Source of the DNA: Negativicutes bacterium
GTDB taxonomy: Bacteria; Bacillota_C; Negativicutes; Sporomusales_B; JARLHX01
Assembly: GCA_031292035.1 (NCBI GenBank)
Contig: JARLHX010000375.1
Coordinates: forward strand, 310,001 to 374,000
Direction of reading: 5' to 3'
Length of the DNA: 64,000 nucleotides
Positions within the stretch are counted from its first letter, which is position 1, and each line of letters opens with the position of its first letter. Below are positions 8,245 to 16,574 of this stretch, piece by piece. The position numbers and the translations under genes were made by a program. The notes beneath the pieces are model-generated. The model was not told where the DNA came from, searched no databases, and saw only the letters and a program-made list of their open reading frames with translations.

Positions 8245-9530
8245 AGCGACCGAACCCCCTTCCACGCGTCCGCCAGCAATTCTCCGACCGAGACATTTTG
8301 CTTCATAACATCAAACATGCCTTTATGCATTTTTTTCGGCACATTGCCATTTACCGTAAACAGGTATTCCATCATATCGTTAGCAAGCTTTGGATATTTT
8401 GTAAACATCCGCGGCATGGCCAAAATATCCGGCCATCCCTTAAACACTGCCATCGACGGGATCAGGTTAAGGTTGTCAAGATTCCTGGAATATAGCGACC
8501 CAGCTTCTACGGGTTCATTCGCCTCCACAATCGCCCTCGCTGCGGCAATCCCGCTCACCATCGCCAAATCCATCCCCCGCAGAATAATCCCGGCATTGAT
8601 CACGAACCCTGCCGCATCACCAATGACAAGAAATCCGTCCCGGTGAATTTTCTTTGGGATTGCCCGCAGGCCGCCTTCCGGCACCAAGTGAGCCCCGTAT
8701 TCAATCGTCGTCCCTTCAGCGATCAACGGATAAATTGCCGGATGAGTCTTGAAATCTTGAAATATCTCGTGCAGACGCTTTTCCTGTTTGCCTAAAAGCT
8801 CAGGATTGACGACCATCCCCAGGGAAACACTGTCCTGGTTGGTATACAGGAAACCGCCGCCCGGGATGCCGTCCGTGCAGCCGAGAATAAGCTGCGCCGC
8901 GCCTTCCTGTTCAGTCAGCCTAAACCGCGTCTCCAGCAAATCTTTAGGCATTTGGATGATTTCCTTGACCCCGACATTGACGGTATGGGAAGTAATATCC
9001 GGACAAAGTCCTGCTTTTTGCGCGAGGAAGGTATTCACTCCATCGGCTGCGACAACGATATCGGCGTAAATTTCGTCTTGATCGGCAATAATCCCGACAA
9101 TCCGTCCGTCTTTTTCCAGGACATTATCCACTTGGATACCGGTTGCCAGTATGGCGCCTTCCGCCTCTGCCTTAGCCGCAAGCCAGGCGTCAAATTTTGC
9201 CCGTAAAACGGTGTAGGACTGGGGAACAGGTCCCGCGAATTTTTTATCAAAATATTCGACAGTCATCGCGCTCTCTTCTTGCAGCATGACGATCTGTTCC
9301 CGTGTCACACAACGCTCCAATACATCGGCTGCTTCTGCCGTCAAACCAGGCTCAAGCATTTCCAGGGCATAGGTATAGATCCTGCCGCCACTGACATTTT
9401 TAGAGCCGGCATCGACACCGCGTTCGATCAGCAAAACACTTTTCCCCGCCTTGGCCAAGGTATAAGCGCACGCCGATCCGGCCACACCAGCCCCGACTAC
9501 GATAACGTCAAACTTATCTGCTTCCGCCAA
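8241..9530 (-). CDS. fixC: FixC FAD-dependent oxidoreductase
   Basis: A 429-residue ETF-quinone oxidoreductase-like flavoprotein. The dinucleotide-binding motif GAGVAGSACAYTL starts near residue 13 and a second FAD motif (VIGDAAGFV) lies in the middle. The start codon is TTG at 9530 with GGAGGG 7 nt upstream; there is no nearby ATG. In FixABCX it receives one electron branch from FixAB and works at the membrane with FixX. Overlap with fixX by 4 bp supports a stoichiometric complex. Confidence 0.93.
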   Translation of the reverse strand: MAEADKFDVIVVGAGVAGSACAYTLAKAGKSVLLIERGVDAGSKNVSGGRIYTYALEMLEPGLTAEAADVLERCVTREQIVMLQEESAMTVEYFDKKFAGPVPQSYTVLRAKFDAWLAAKAEAEGAILATGIQVDNVLEKDGRIVGIIADQDEIYADIVVAADGVNTFLAQKAGLCPDITSHTVNVGVKEIIQMPKDLLETRFRLTEQEGAAQLILGCTDGIPGGGFLYTNQDSVSLGMVVNPELLGKQEKRLHEIFQDFKTHPAIYPLIAEGTTIEYGAHLVPEGGLRAIPKKIHRDGFLVIGDAAGFVINAGIILRGMDLAMVSGIAAARAIVEANEPVEAGSLYSRNLDNLNLIPSMAVFKGWPDILAMPRMFTKYPKLANDMMEYLFTVNGNVPKKMHKGMFDVMKQNVSVGELLADAWKGVRSL

Positions 9531-9622
9531 ACAACAGCCCTCCTCAATGCGATAACGCTCACCTGTATTCCCTGGAAAAAGGCACCGAAAAATAGAACAA
9601 CGCCAAAGCCCCGCCGATTATG

Positions 9623-10549
9623 TTATTTCTGTAAAGCTTCAATTAAAAGGGGTGCTACTTCATACAAGTCGCCAACAATTCCGTAGTCAGCGGCAGCAAA
9701 AATTGGTGCATTCTCATTGATGTCTACCGCGACAATCGTCTTGGAGTCGCGAATGCCGGATAAATGCTGAACCTGACCAGATACGCCAAATGCGAGATAG
9801 AGACTTGGTTTTGCCTTTACCCCCGAAATCCCCAGATATACTTCGTGTGAAAGCCACTGACTGTCAGCCAGTGCACGAGTGCACCCAACTTCCGCATCCA
9901 TCAACTCGGCCAACTTGCTAAACATATCGATATCTTCCTGTTTTGCGATTCCGCGCCCGATACAAACAATTTTGTCCGCATTCGCAAGATCGGCACCCTC
10001 TCGCACAATGGGACAGATTTCCTGAATAACAATTCCTGAACTTGCCGCAACTTCTTCGATAATAACATCACCATCACGCGAGCCATCTTCCTCGGGAGCC
10101 TGATAGGAGAGGGGTGAAATGCCGATTAGCGCAGGTTCGGTCAAAAGCTCCGTCGCCACCGCCAAACCACCGTATACCATGCGATCTGTTTCCACCGAAC
10201 CAGAATTCATACGAATATCCAGAGCGTCAGTCACTAAACCTGCTCCCACAAGGGCCGCACAGCGTGCTGCTACCTCCTTGCCGCGAAGGGTGCCGCCAAA
10301 CAGCACCGCCGTTGGTTTTTCCGCCTGAATCATCTCAGCCAAAACAGGCGCGCACGATTCTGGTCGGCCATCTTGCGTATCGAAGACATGTACTTTATCT
10401 GCACCGCGACGAATTAGTTCGTGCGCCGCAGATTTATCGGTCAAAATCACACGGATTGACTGTGCTGTCCCTTGGACCAATTTCTTCCCGGGAACAAGCA
10501 GTTGTGCCGCTACAGCCGGTTCTTCCGAATAAATCCATATTTCGCCCAT
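9623..10549 (-). CDS. fixB: Electron transfer flavoprotein alpha subunit FixB
   Basis: A 308-residue ETF alpha/FixB protein. The C-terminal FAD-binding domain is recognisable from GRGIAKQED, SQWLS, GVSGQVQHLSGI and VDINENAPIF. It carries the FAD that shuttles electrons from the bifurcating flavin. The ATG at 10549 follows GAGGTGAT. The gene is 52 bp downstream of fixA and about 90 bp upstream of fixC. Confidence 0.93.
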   Translation of the reverse strand: MGEIWIYSEEPAVAAQLLVPGKKLVQGTAQSIRVILTDKSAAHELIRRGADKVHVFDTQDGRPESCAPVLAEMIQAEKPTAVLFGGTLRGKEVAARCAALVGAGLVTDALDIRMNSGSVETDRMVYGGLAVATELLTEPALIGISPLSYQAPEEDGSRDGDVIIEEVAASSGIVIQEICPIVREGADLANADKIVCIGRGIAKQEDIDMFSKLAELMDAEVGCTRALADSQWLSHEVYLGISGVKAKPSLYLAFGVSGQVQHLSGIRDSKTIVAVDINENAPIFAAADYGIVGDLYEVAPLLIEALQK

Positions 10550-10601
10550 ATCATCACCTCATCGAAATTGGTGCCCTATTAATTAGTCAAAAAGCTTCTG
10601 T

Positions 10602-11381
10602 TTATAGTGCATTCTCCTTTTGCAGAAGTTCTACAAGTCTATGAACATTGGCCGCCATATTCGCTTCCTTTATCTTGATGTTTTTACGGTTAAATACTGC
10701 GCCTTTGATTACTTGCAGTTTATTTGGAGGCTGCAAATTGGTCGCATCCAACCCTAGGTCGGCCACTTTGATTTCAATCGAAGGTTTTTTGCCGGCTGCC
10801 AACACCTGCTTTAGGCTGGGTAAGCGCGGCTCATTGATTTCCGGCAGAACGCTCACAACGACCGGTCCCTGTACTGCTACCACTTCAATAAAGTTTTCCA
10901 GCTTGCGCCGGGCAATCAATTTCCCATCTTGCCATTCTAGCGAATTCACAAAAGTCACTGCCTCAATTCCAAGAAGGGCGGCGATCCGCGGTCCGACTTG
11001 CTGCGAGTAACTATCGGAAGATCCTTCTGCGCAAATAATGATGTCATAGCCGCCAACTTTCCTCAACGCGGCTGCCAAAATATTGGCGGCAACATAAGAA
11101 TCGGCTGTCGTTGCCGACTCATCACCAATCCAATATGCCTCTTCCGGCCCTCTGGAAAGCACATCTTTCAGAGAACTTTTCACGTTAGCTGTTCCATAAG
11201 TCAGAGTCTTAACCGAGCCCCCGTATTGCTCAAAAAGCCGCACACCTTCCTCGATCGCGTTACGGTCATAGTCGCTGATTTTATTCTTGGCGCGACTGAT
11301 GTCTAAATCCAATGTTTCGGGTTTTACGTAAATATCCCGTTCATCCAGAACCCACTTATAACATACGATGATATTTGGCAT
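10602..11381 (-). CDS. fixA: Electron transfer flavoprotein beta subunit FixA
   Basis: A 259-residue ETF beta/FixA protein beginning MPNIIVCYKWV, with the usual AMP/FAD-binding segments (DRNAIEEGVRL, GPRIAALLG). In bifurcating ETFs this subunit carries the NADH-oxidising flavin. The frame is open to 11471, but GGGGGGAG upstream of the ATG at 11381 fixes the start. It is the first fix gene, about 220 bp after the second dehydratase gene. Confidence 0.93.
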   Translation of the reverse strand: MPNIIVCYKWVLDERDIYVKPETLDLDISRAKNKISDYDRNAIEEGVRLFEQYGGSVKTLTYGTANVKSSLKDVLSRGPEEAYWIGDESATTADSYVAANILAAALRKVGGYDIIICAEGSSDSYSQQVGPRIAALLGIEAVTFVNSLEWQDGKLIARRKLENFIEVVAVQGPVVVSVLPEINEPRLPSLKQVLAAGKKPSIEIKVADLGLDATNLQPPNKLQVIKGAVFNRKNIKIKEANMAANVHRLVELLQKENAL

Positions 11382-11547
11382 AAATAGCTCCCCCCAAAGT
11401 ATGGGCTGACATGACATCAACCTCGAAGTACTAGAAAGTAACGGAAGTCCAATCAACTTACCTGCACCCATCAGGCACGATATTTATTTCACCTGGTACT
11501 GATCACAGCAGTTTCTCTTTGGCGGGAAGAAACGACGGTGGCAGACA

Positions 11548-11577
11548 GGGCCGAAAAACGTTTTGATTCTTCGGCCC
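11548..11577. other. Intergenic stem-loop between dehydratase and fixA
   Basis: GGGCCGAA (11548-11555) pairs with TTCGGCCC (11570-11577) across a 14-nt loop. No U-run follows on the minus strand, so it looks more like an mRNA processing or stability hairpin within the operon than a terminator. Confidence 0.45.
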
Positions 11578-11605
11578 GTGTCCCCGATCTAATTTACATC
11601 ATTAA

Positions 11606-13048
11606 CTATTTCTTAACGCCAGCAAGAGCCTTCGCCAGATTTTTCTTGCTCTCATAATTGCCATACCGACCGATCTGGACGCGTTGGGCCTGAGGCGAAC
11701 CGGCGCCGTGCAGCGACTCTGTCCGATATCCTACCGCCCCTGTGCCAAACGTCATGCACTCCAGCAACCGCAAAATCCGCATCCGGCTTTCGGTATCCCC
11801 ATCTGAGCCTTGGAAGAATTTCTTCATGTATTCGCCGGCAATCGGATGCTCAAAATCTTTTTGCGACGGCAATGTAACCAAAATGCCTCCGGCAAGGTCT
11901 TCCGCAAAACGCGCGATTTCGTACGGGAACCGCGTTACATTCAGCTTGGTGCAGTTCGCGAGAAGCATATCGACCATATAGGTTCCGCAGGCCGTTTCGT
12001 ATCCTTCTGCACCGGCTGCTATCCCGCCGCTATAAAGGGTTTCGTTCAGATGGGTCATTTCAATCAGTTTGTCTTTAATATGCGAAGCCTTTTCAACGCC
12101 GTTATATTCGGCAACCGCAGCAGCCGCACCGATGATGACGTCACCGACGCCGGCCTTGCACCCGCCATAGCTTTGGCGGTGATATGTCGCGAAACGCTCG
12201 ACCAGCGGGCCGGCCCATTCGGTTTCACCGTCCATCAGGACATTTTCCCATGGCACGAACAAGTTATCAAATACCATCAGCGACTCCTGTCCGCCGTAAG
12301 TCGGGTTGCCGGTGTCCATCGGACTGCCTTCCATCTTTCTGGTGTCGCAGGACTGGCGGCCAAATACATATACAATGCCTTCCGCATCCGAAGGAGTGAC
12401 AAATGCCACTGCATAATCCTTGTCTTCCGGTTTAACCGCCATGGTCGGCATCACCAGCAGCCAGTTCGAGTTGGTTGCACCGGTCATGTGGCACTTGGCC
12501 CCCCGTACAACGATACCGTCAGGCCGTCTTTCCACGATGTGGGTGTACAGGTCCGGGTCAGCCTGCTGGCCGGCGGATTTGCTGCGATCGCCTTTCGGGT
12601 CGGTTACGCCCAGCTGCAGATACAGGTCTTCTTCCTGCACCCGCTTGTAAAACTTGGTGAAACGCTTGTGATATTCCGTTCCCAGCTTTTGATCCATCTC
12701 ATAGGTGACCGAGAAGGTCGCGTTGCAGGCATCCAGCATACCGCAGCGCTGAAAACAACACGCCGTCTTCTGGCCCATCATCCGCAACATCTTTACTTTT
12801 TTAATCAGGTCATCGGTACTGCGATGGAGATGGGTAAAACGGTTGACCTTCTTCCCGGTCAGATGTGAGGTTGCAGTCATCAGGTCCTCATACATCGGGT
12901 CAAAGGCCAGATCATAACACAGTTTTGTCGCATTCAAAGACGGGCGAATGATGGGGTGGTCTATCACGTTATCGATCAATTCCCCGAACATGTACACCTT
13001 GAAATTCATCTTCCGTAGAGTTTCCTCGTATTGCGCACCTGTCAACAT
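11606..13048 (-). CDS. abfD: 4-hydroxybutyryl-CoA dehydratase-like protein (copy 2)
   Basis: A 480-residue paralogue of the protein encoded at 3180-4628, strongly alike over the whole length. Cluster ligands C98 and C102 (CCFQRC), H290 and C297 (YHRQSYGGCK) and residues E255, Y294 and K298 are kept, so it should be a functional FAD/[4Fe-4S] dehydratase. After the second cysteine it reads GMLDAC, shifted relative to copy 1 (AGMDVV), and residues 193-196 differ (NSNW versus NAHM), both near the substrate pocket in the family. Two copies in one operon may mean two substrates or a mixed tetramer. The ATG at 13048 follows GGGGGT. Confidence 0.9.
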   Translation of the reverse strand: MLTGAQYEETLRKMNFKVYMFGELIDNVIDHPIIRPSLNATKLCYDLAFDPMYEDLMTATSHLTGKKVNRFTHLHRSTDDLIKKVKMLRMMGQKTACCFQRCGMLDACNATFSVTYEMDQKLGTEYHKRFTKFYKRVQEEDLYLQLGVTDPKGDRSKSAGQQADPDLYTHIVERRPDGIVVRGAKCHMTGATNSNWLLVMPTMAVKPEDKDYAVAFVTPSDAEGIVYVFGRQSCDTRKMEGSPMDTGNPTYGGQESLMVFDNLFVPWENVLMDGETEWAGPLVERFATYHRQSYGGCKAGVGDVIIGAAAAVAEYNGVEKASHIKDKLIEMTHLNETLYSGGIAAGAEGYETACGTYMVDMLLANCTKLNVTRFPYEIARFAEDLAGGILVTLPSQKDFEHPIAGEYMKKFFQGSDGDTESRMRILRLLECMTFGTGAVGYRTESLHGAGSPQAQRVQIGRYGNYESKKNLAKALAGVKK

Positions 13049-13236
13049 TTTTCATACCCCCATGATTATATTTTTAAAATCTCACTCTTCTATTGTTTGC
13101 CATGCCTGTTACGCACCGCTGTCTGTCGTCATCCAAATTGGATCGCCTAACAACCCATGCCTCCTTTCGTCATCAGCACCCAAACTCTTCAACTATCAAT
13201 GGGCTTGCTGAGCGAGACAGGCGACTGACAAAGAAT

Positions 13237-14808
13237 CTATTGGGCTAACTTTGCATGGATTTCCGGCGCTATTCCCATCGGCTTATCAAGAAAAATCCGC
13301 GAATCCATGACCTTCAGGTCCGGGGAGACAATCACTTTGGCTTCAACTTGGTCCAAAACCTGTGACTTTAGATCAATCCCTGGCGCAATTTCGATCAGGA
13401 CAAGTCCTTCGTCTGACAGTCTGAAGACCGCCCGTTCGGTTATATATAAAACCGGTTGTTTCACTTTGCTGGCGTATTTGCCGCTGAAAGTGATCTGTTC
13501 CACTTGGGATACGAATTTCTTACTTCTTCCTTCATTAACAATTTTAAGTTTTCCGTCTTCAAGCGCAGTTTCCAATCCGCCGGCCGTCAGCGTCCCGCAA
13601 AAACAGGCCCGCTTGGCATTCTGCGAAATATTGACAAAGCCGCCGGAACCCACTATCCGAGGGCCGAATTTACTCACATTAAGATTCCCGTCGGAATCCA
13701 CCTGCGCCATCCCGAGGAAGGTAAAGTCAACGCCGCAACCGTCATAAAAATCGAATTGTTCGGCCTGCGTAATAATGGCAACAGGATTGACCGACGCGCC
13801 AAAACTTGCTCCACCACAAGGGACTCCCCCGATGGCCCCCCCTTCGACCGTCAGAATTACAGCGTCGGCGAAACCTTCTTCACAAGCCACTGATGATACG
13901 CCTTCCGGCAAACCAATTCCCAGATTAACTGTACTTCCAGGTATCAATTCCATCGCCGCGCGACGAGCTATGATTTTGCGTTCATCCAGCGCAATAGGCG
14001 GAATGCTGTCTACAGGAACCTTGAGATCGCCGCAATAAGAAGGATTATACTTGACTGTCCAGGATTGATTCCTATTTTCCTCATCAGCGACAACAACTGC
14101 GTCAACCATGAATCCAGGTACCTTTACTCGCCTGGGGTCGAGCGTTCCAGCCGCCGCAACCCGTTCTACCTCTGCGATTACAATCCCGCCGTTGGCTTTT
14201 ACCGCTTGTGCTATTGCCAACGACCCGGTAATGACAGTTTCATGCTCCATCGAAAGATTGCCGTCCGCATCGGCGGTTGTGGCGCGAATAATACCCACAT
14301 CAAAGCGCACCGACTTATAAAACATCCACTCTTCGCCGTCGATTTCCATGATCCTCACCAGATCCTCTTTGGTCACCGCATTCATCTTGCCCCCGTCAAT
14401 CCGGGGGTCGGCATACGTTCCCAGCCCGACCTTGGTCAAAATCCCCGGTTTGCGGGCCGCCATTGCCCGGACAAGATGACTGAGAACCCCCTGGGGGAAA
14501 CTATATGCTTCCACCTTGTTTTCATGGATTAATTTCCCCATCTTAGGCGCCATGCCGTAATGGGCGTTAATATAACGCCTGGTCATTCCTTCATGGCCAA
14601 AATGGTCTTGTCCGCGGGTTTTATGATCGCCAAATCCCCCCTCAGCAAAAAAGGTTGTATTTCGCGGGTGCCCCTCGGTCAAAAATCGTTCTTCGATCGC
14701 AGCTAATACCGATTCCGGGACACTAGCCGACACAAAACCGGTCGAACAGACAGAACTTTCATCCCTGATCATCCTGGCTGCCTCATGTTTGGTAATAATT
14801 TTACTCAC
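13237..14808 (-). CDS. Acyl-CoA:acetate/propionate CoA-transferase
   Basis: A 523-residue fused family I CoA-transferase (propionate CoA-transferase/3-ketoacid CoA-transferase type). The catalytic glutamate lies in TVEGGAIGGVPCGG of the C-terminal half and GLGTYADPR is typical of the N-terminal half. It would activate a carboxylic or hydroxy acid by moving CoA from acetyl-CoA or another acyl-CoA, saving ATP. The frame opens at 14838, but GGAGG 7 nt before GTG at 14808 marks the start. It is the first gene of the long operon, about 125 bp after the predicted sigma-54 start site. Confidence 0.92.
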   Translation of the reverse strand: MSKIITKHEAARMIRDESSVCSTGFVSASVPESVLAAIEERFLTEGHPRNTTFFAEGGFGDHKTRGQDHFGHEGMTRRYINAHYGMAPKMGKLIHENKVEAYSFPQGVLSHLVRAMAARKPGILTKVGLGTYADPRIDGGKMNAVTKEDLVRIMEIDGEEWMFYKSVRFDVGIIRATTADADGNLSMEHETVITGSLAIAQAVKANGGIVIAEVERVAAAGTLDPRRVKVPGFMVDAVVVADEENRNQSWTVKYNPSYCGDLKVPVDSIPPIALDERKIIARRAAMELIPGSTVNLGIGLPEGVSSVACEEGFADAVILTVEGGAIGGVPCGGASFGASVNPVAIITQAEQFDFYDGCGVDFTFLGMAQVDSDGNLNVSKFGPRIVGSGGFVNISQNAKRACFCGTLTAGGLETALEDGKLKIVNEGRSKKFVSQVEQITFSGKYASKVKQPVLYITERAVFRLSDEGLVLIEIAPGIDLKSQVLDQVEAKVIVSPDLKVMDSRIFLDKPMGIAPEIHAKLAQ

Positions 14809-14945
14809 AATCGATCCTCCTTCCATTTCCTGGCGCAAGTTTTGCTGAAAAATTTTCGCCCTTTTTTTATGTGTCGAAATTTACTTTGCCTGTTATTCGC
14901 TAATTTCGCATCCATCTTTTCTCAACAGCGCTTGTTATAAGAATA

Positions 14946-14961
14946 AGCAAGAATTATGCCA
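14946..14961 (-). promoter_or_regulatory. Sigma-54 promoter of the CoA-transferase/dehydratase/Fix operon
   Basis: The minus strand reads TGGCATAATTCTTGCT, matching -24 (TGGCA) and -12 (TTGC) with standard spacing. It faces the CoA-transferase gene, leaving a leader of about 125 nt. The GTTAC-N4-GTAAC site lies 94 bp upstream. Confidence 0.82.
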
Positions 14962-15054
14962 ATTACTAAATGACGGATAAAACCTCAAAACAGCCTCTTA
15001 AATAAAATACCTCTCCCTATGCCGGTAACAAAAAGTACCCTGCCTCATTTATTG

Positions 15055-15068
15055 GTTACCACGGTAAC
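15055..15068. promoter_or_regulatory. Putative activator site GTTAC-N4-GTAAC
   Basis: GTTACCACGGTAAC, followed by TTAAGTTACC, gives an inverted repeat with an added half-site. The same element is at 260-273 and 16530-16543. Its position relative to the sigma-54 promoter is that of an upstream activating sequence. Confidence 0.65.
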
Positions 15069-15239
15069 TTAAGTTACCATTAAAAGATGGGTTATTTGCT
15101 TGGTTGAGAAGGATAAGACTTCAGCAAAGAAATGGAAAATCGCCCAGCAAATAGATTGAATAAATTGACAATGCAGCGGAAAAGACGTAATATAAATGTG
15201 CAAATTATTACTACATTAATAAATATTTAGGATAACTGT

Positions 15240-15539
15240 TTATGTCTTACGCTTTTCCTTGCGAAGAATTTTATAGGCCTGATCAATCAGCTCTTTACTG
15301 ACGCCGGTATCCAGGTCAACCCCTTCGAAGCCCGGCCACACTTCCCTTAGCGAACTTTCCACCAGGTGCTCCAAAGTCGCTGCAGTTCCCGGACAATGAC
15401 TGCATGCTCCGGTTAGGTGAACCTGAAGACGCCTTGTTTCCGGGCGGATTTCTTCCCATCCTATATCGCCGCCATGAGCCTGCAAGACCGGTCGTACTTT
15501 TTCAGTAAGTACCTTTTCTATGACTGTAGCCAAATCCAT
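15240..15539 (-). CDS. NifU C-terminal domain-like Fe-S protein
   Basis: A 99-residue NifU-like protein. The conserved CSHC in LTGACSHCPGTAATLEHLV corresponds to the CxxC that holds a transient Fe-S cluster in Nfu-type scaffolds and carriers, and GGDIGWEEI matches the domain's GGDxxL-type start. The ATG at 15539 has AAGGAGATGATG just upstream. It follows the flavoprotein gene by about 25 bp and should share its transcript. A role in loading clusters on the dehydratases or FixX is only a suggestion. Confidence 0.88.
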   Translation of the reverse strand: MDLATVIEKVLTEKVRPVLQAHGGDIGWEEIRPETRRLQVHLTGACSHCPGTAATLEHLVESSLREVWPGFEGVDLDTGVSKELIDQAYKILRKEKRKT

Positions 15540-15562
15540 ATCATCATCTCCTTACTAAGTAC

Positions 15563-16420
15563 TTATTTTTCTTTAGATGGGATCTTCTTCCACATATCTA
15601 TGGTTTTATACCTTTTTTGCGCAACATAAACTTCATCTTTTCGGCGGATATACTCCTCTTTTACCGAGTCAAGAACATGTCCGTGTTCTGTCATTCCTTC
15701 CAGCGTAAAACGCCGATGACTGCTGGCATTTTTAGACAATGAAAACTTCCCTTCAGCGGCTGTCCATTTGCCGGAGGAAGCACACATCACGCAGCGCCAT
15801 TTGCCCTGATGAAATATTTGTAGAAGGCTGCTGCCGCAATCTGGACAATACACTTTTTCTTCATCGATAAAGTCCACAGCAGTGTTGTTTACAAGAGACT
15901 TTGCAAGTTTTCTTACATCGCTTAGTGAGTCTTCGGTAGCGACATCGCCTGGCAGTGTCGCTCTTATAATCATGCTGCCTGTCACGTTCAGATTTAAGAA
16001 CCGGGCAAAATGCATAGTCGCCTCGCGTGCGTATCCTTCCCAGTCCGCTACGGTATGAGGTATGACAATGACGCATTGCTTTCCGGTAGCATACTCTTCT
16101 GTATTATTTTGGATAGAGATCATGCGGTCATTTACCAGCTTGAGACTGGTATGCTGTCCAAGAAAATACACTGGGGCAGCGATGATTACTTTGTCCGCGT
16201 CTTTTATGCAATCCAAGAAAAAATTGAGGTCATCATTCAAAACACACCTTTTCTCTTTGGGGAGACAGGCATAGCAGGCCTTGCACCGCTCGAGCTTGAG
16301 ATCATTCATCTGGAGCATTTCTTTATCCCAGTCGTCGGGAAGCGCACTCATCATTTCTTTTACGATGATTTCCGAATTTCCAACCCGCCGGGGCGATGCC
16401 ACCAAACCTAAAACTTTCAT
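15563..16420 (-). CDS. Iron-sulfur flavoprotein/NADPH-dependent FMN reductase family protein
   Basis: A 285-residue protein with a flavodoxin-like FMN-binding domain (SPRRVGNSE at the phosphate loop, APVYFLGQHTSLK around the flavin). A cysteine cluster CKACYAC lies near residue 51, like iron-sulfur flavoproteins. The C-terminal third has CPDCG and CVMC pairs that could form a zinc ribbon or a further cluster. The start is ATG at 16420 after GGAGGAT. It lies divergent to the sigma-54 activator and has its own sigma-54 promoter. It probably moves single electrons; partner and substrate are unknown. Confidence 0.82.
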   Translation of the reverse strand: MKVLGLVASPRRVGNSEIIVKEMMSALPDDWDKEMLQMNDLKLERCKACYACLPKEKRCVLNDDLNFFLDCIKDADKVIIAAPVYFLGQHTSLKLVNDRMISIQNNTEEYATGKQCVIVIPHTVADWEGYAREATMHFARFLNLNVTGSMIIRATLPGDVATEDSLSDVRKLAKSLVNNTAVDFIDEEKVYCPDCGSSLLQIFHQGKWRCVMCASSGKWTAAEGKFSLSKNASSHRRFTLEGMTEHGHVLDSVKEEYIRRKDEVYVAQKRYKTIDMWKKIPSKEK

Positions 16421-16458
16421 ACAATATCCTCCTAACAACGTCTATATAGGATGATTCT

Positions 16459-16474
16459 CGCAAATTGCATGCCA
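16459..16474 (-). promoter_or_regulatory. Sigma-54 promoter of the flavoprotein/NifU genes
   Basis: The minus strand reads TGGCATGCAATTTGCG, with correct -24 to -12 spacing. Predicted start is near 16447, about 27 nt before the ATG. The palindrome at 16530-16543 lies 56 bp upstream. Confidence 0.75.
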
Positions 16475-16529
16475 AAGAAAACATGCGCCCCGATCTGCTA
16501 TAGTTATAAGCTGTTTTTTTACACTATTG

Positions 16530-16543
16530 GTTACAAAGGTAAC
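16530..16543. promoter_or_regulatory. Putative activator site upstream of the sigma-54 regulator
   Basis: GTTACAAAGGTAAC lies between the divergent flavoprotein gene and the activator gene, 31 nt before the activator ATG. It could serve as an enhancer for the leftward sigma-54 promoter and as an autoregulatory operator for the activator. Confidence 0.65.
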
Positions 16544-16574
16544 TTTTCAAATGCTTTTTGAGGGGAGAACTACC

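Larger units (their letters stand above)
14809..15239. other. Promoter region of the acyl-CoA operon
   Basis: No gene is seen. The stretch contains the sigma-54 promoter at 14946-14961 and the palindrome at 15055-15068, with an extra GGTAAC half-site at 15024-15029. Confidence 0.7.

Noticed and set aside
11810..12868. 352-codon plus-strand open frame
   Set aside because: Antisense to the second dehydratase copy, and similar in composition to the antisense frame over copy 1, as expected for paralogues. No family match.
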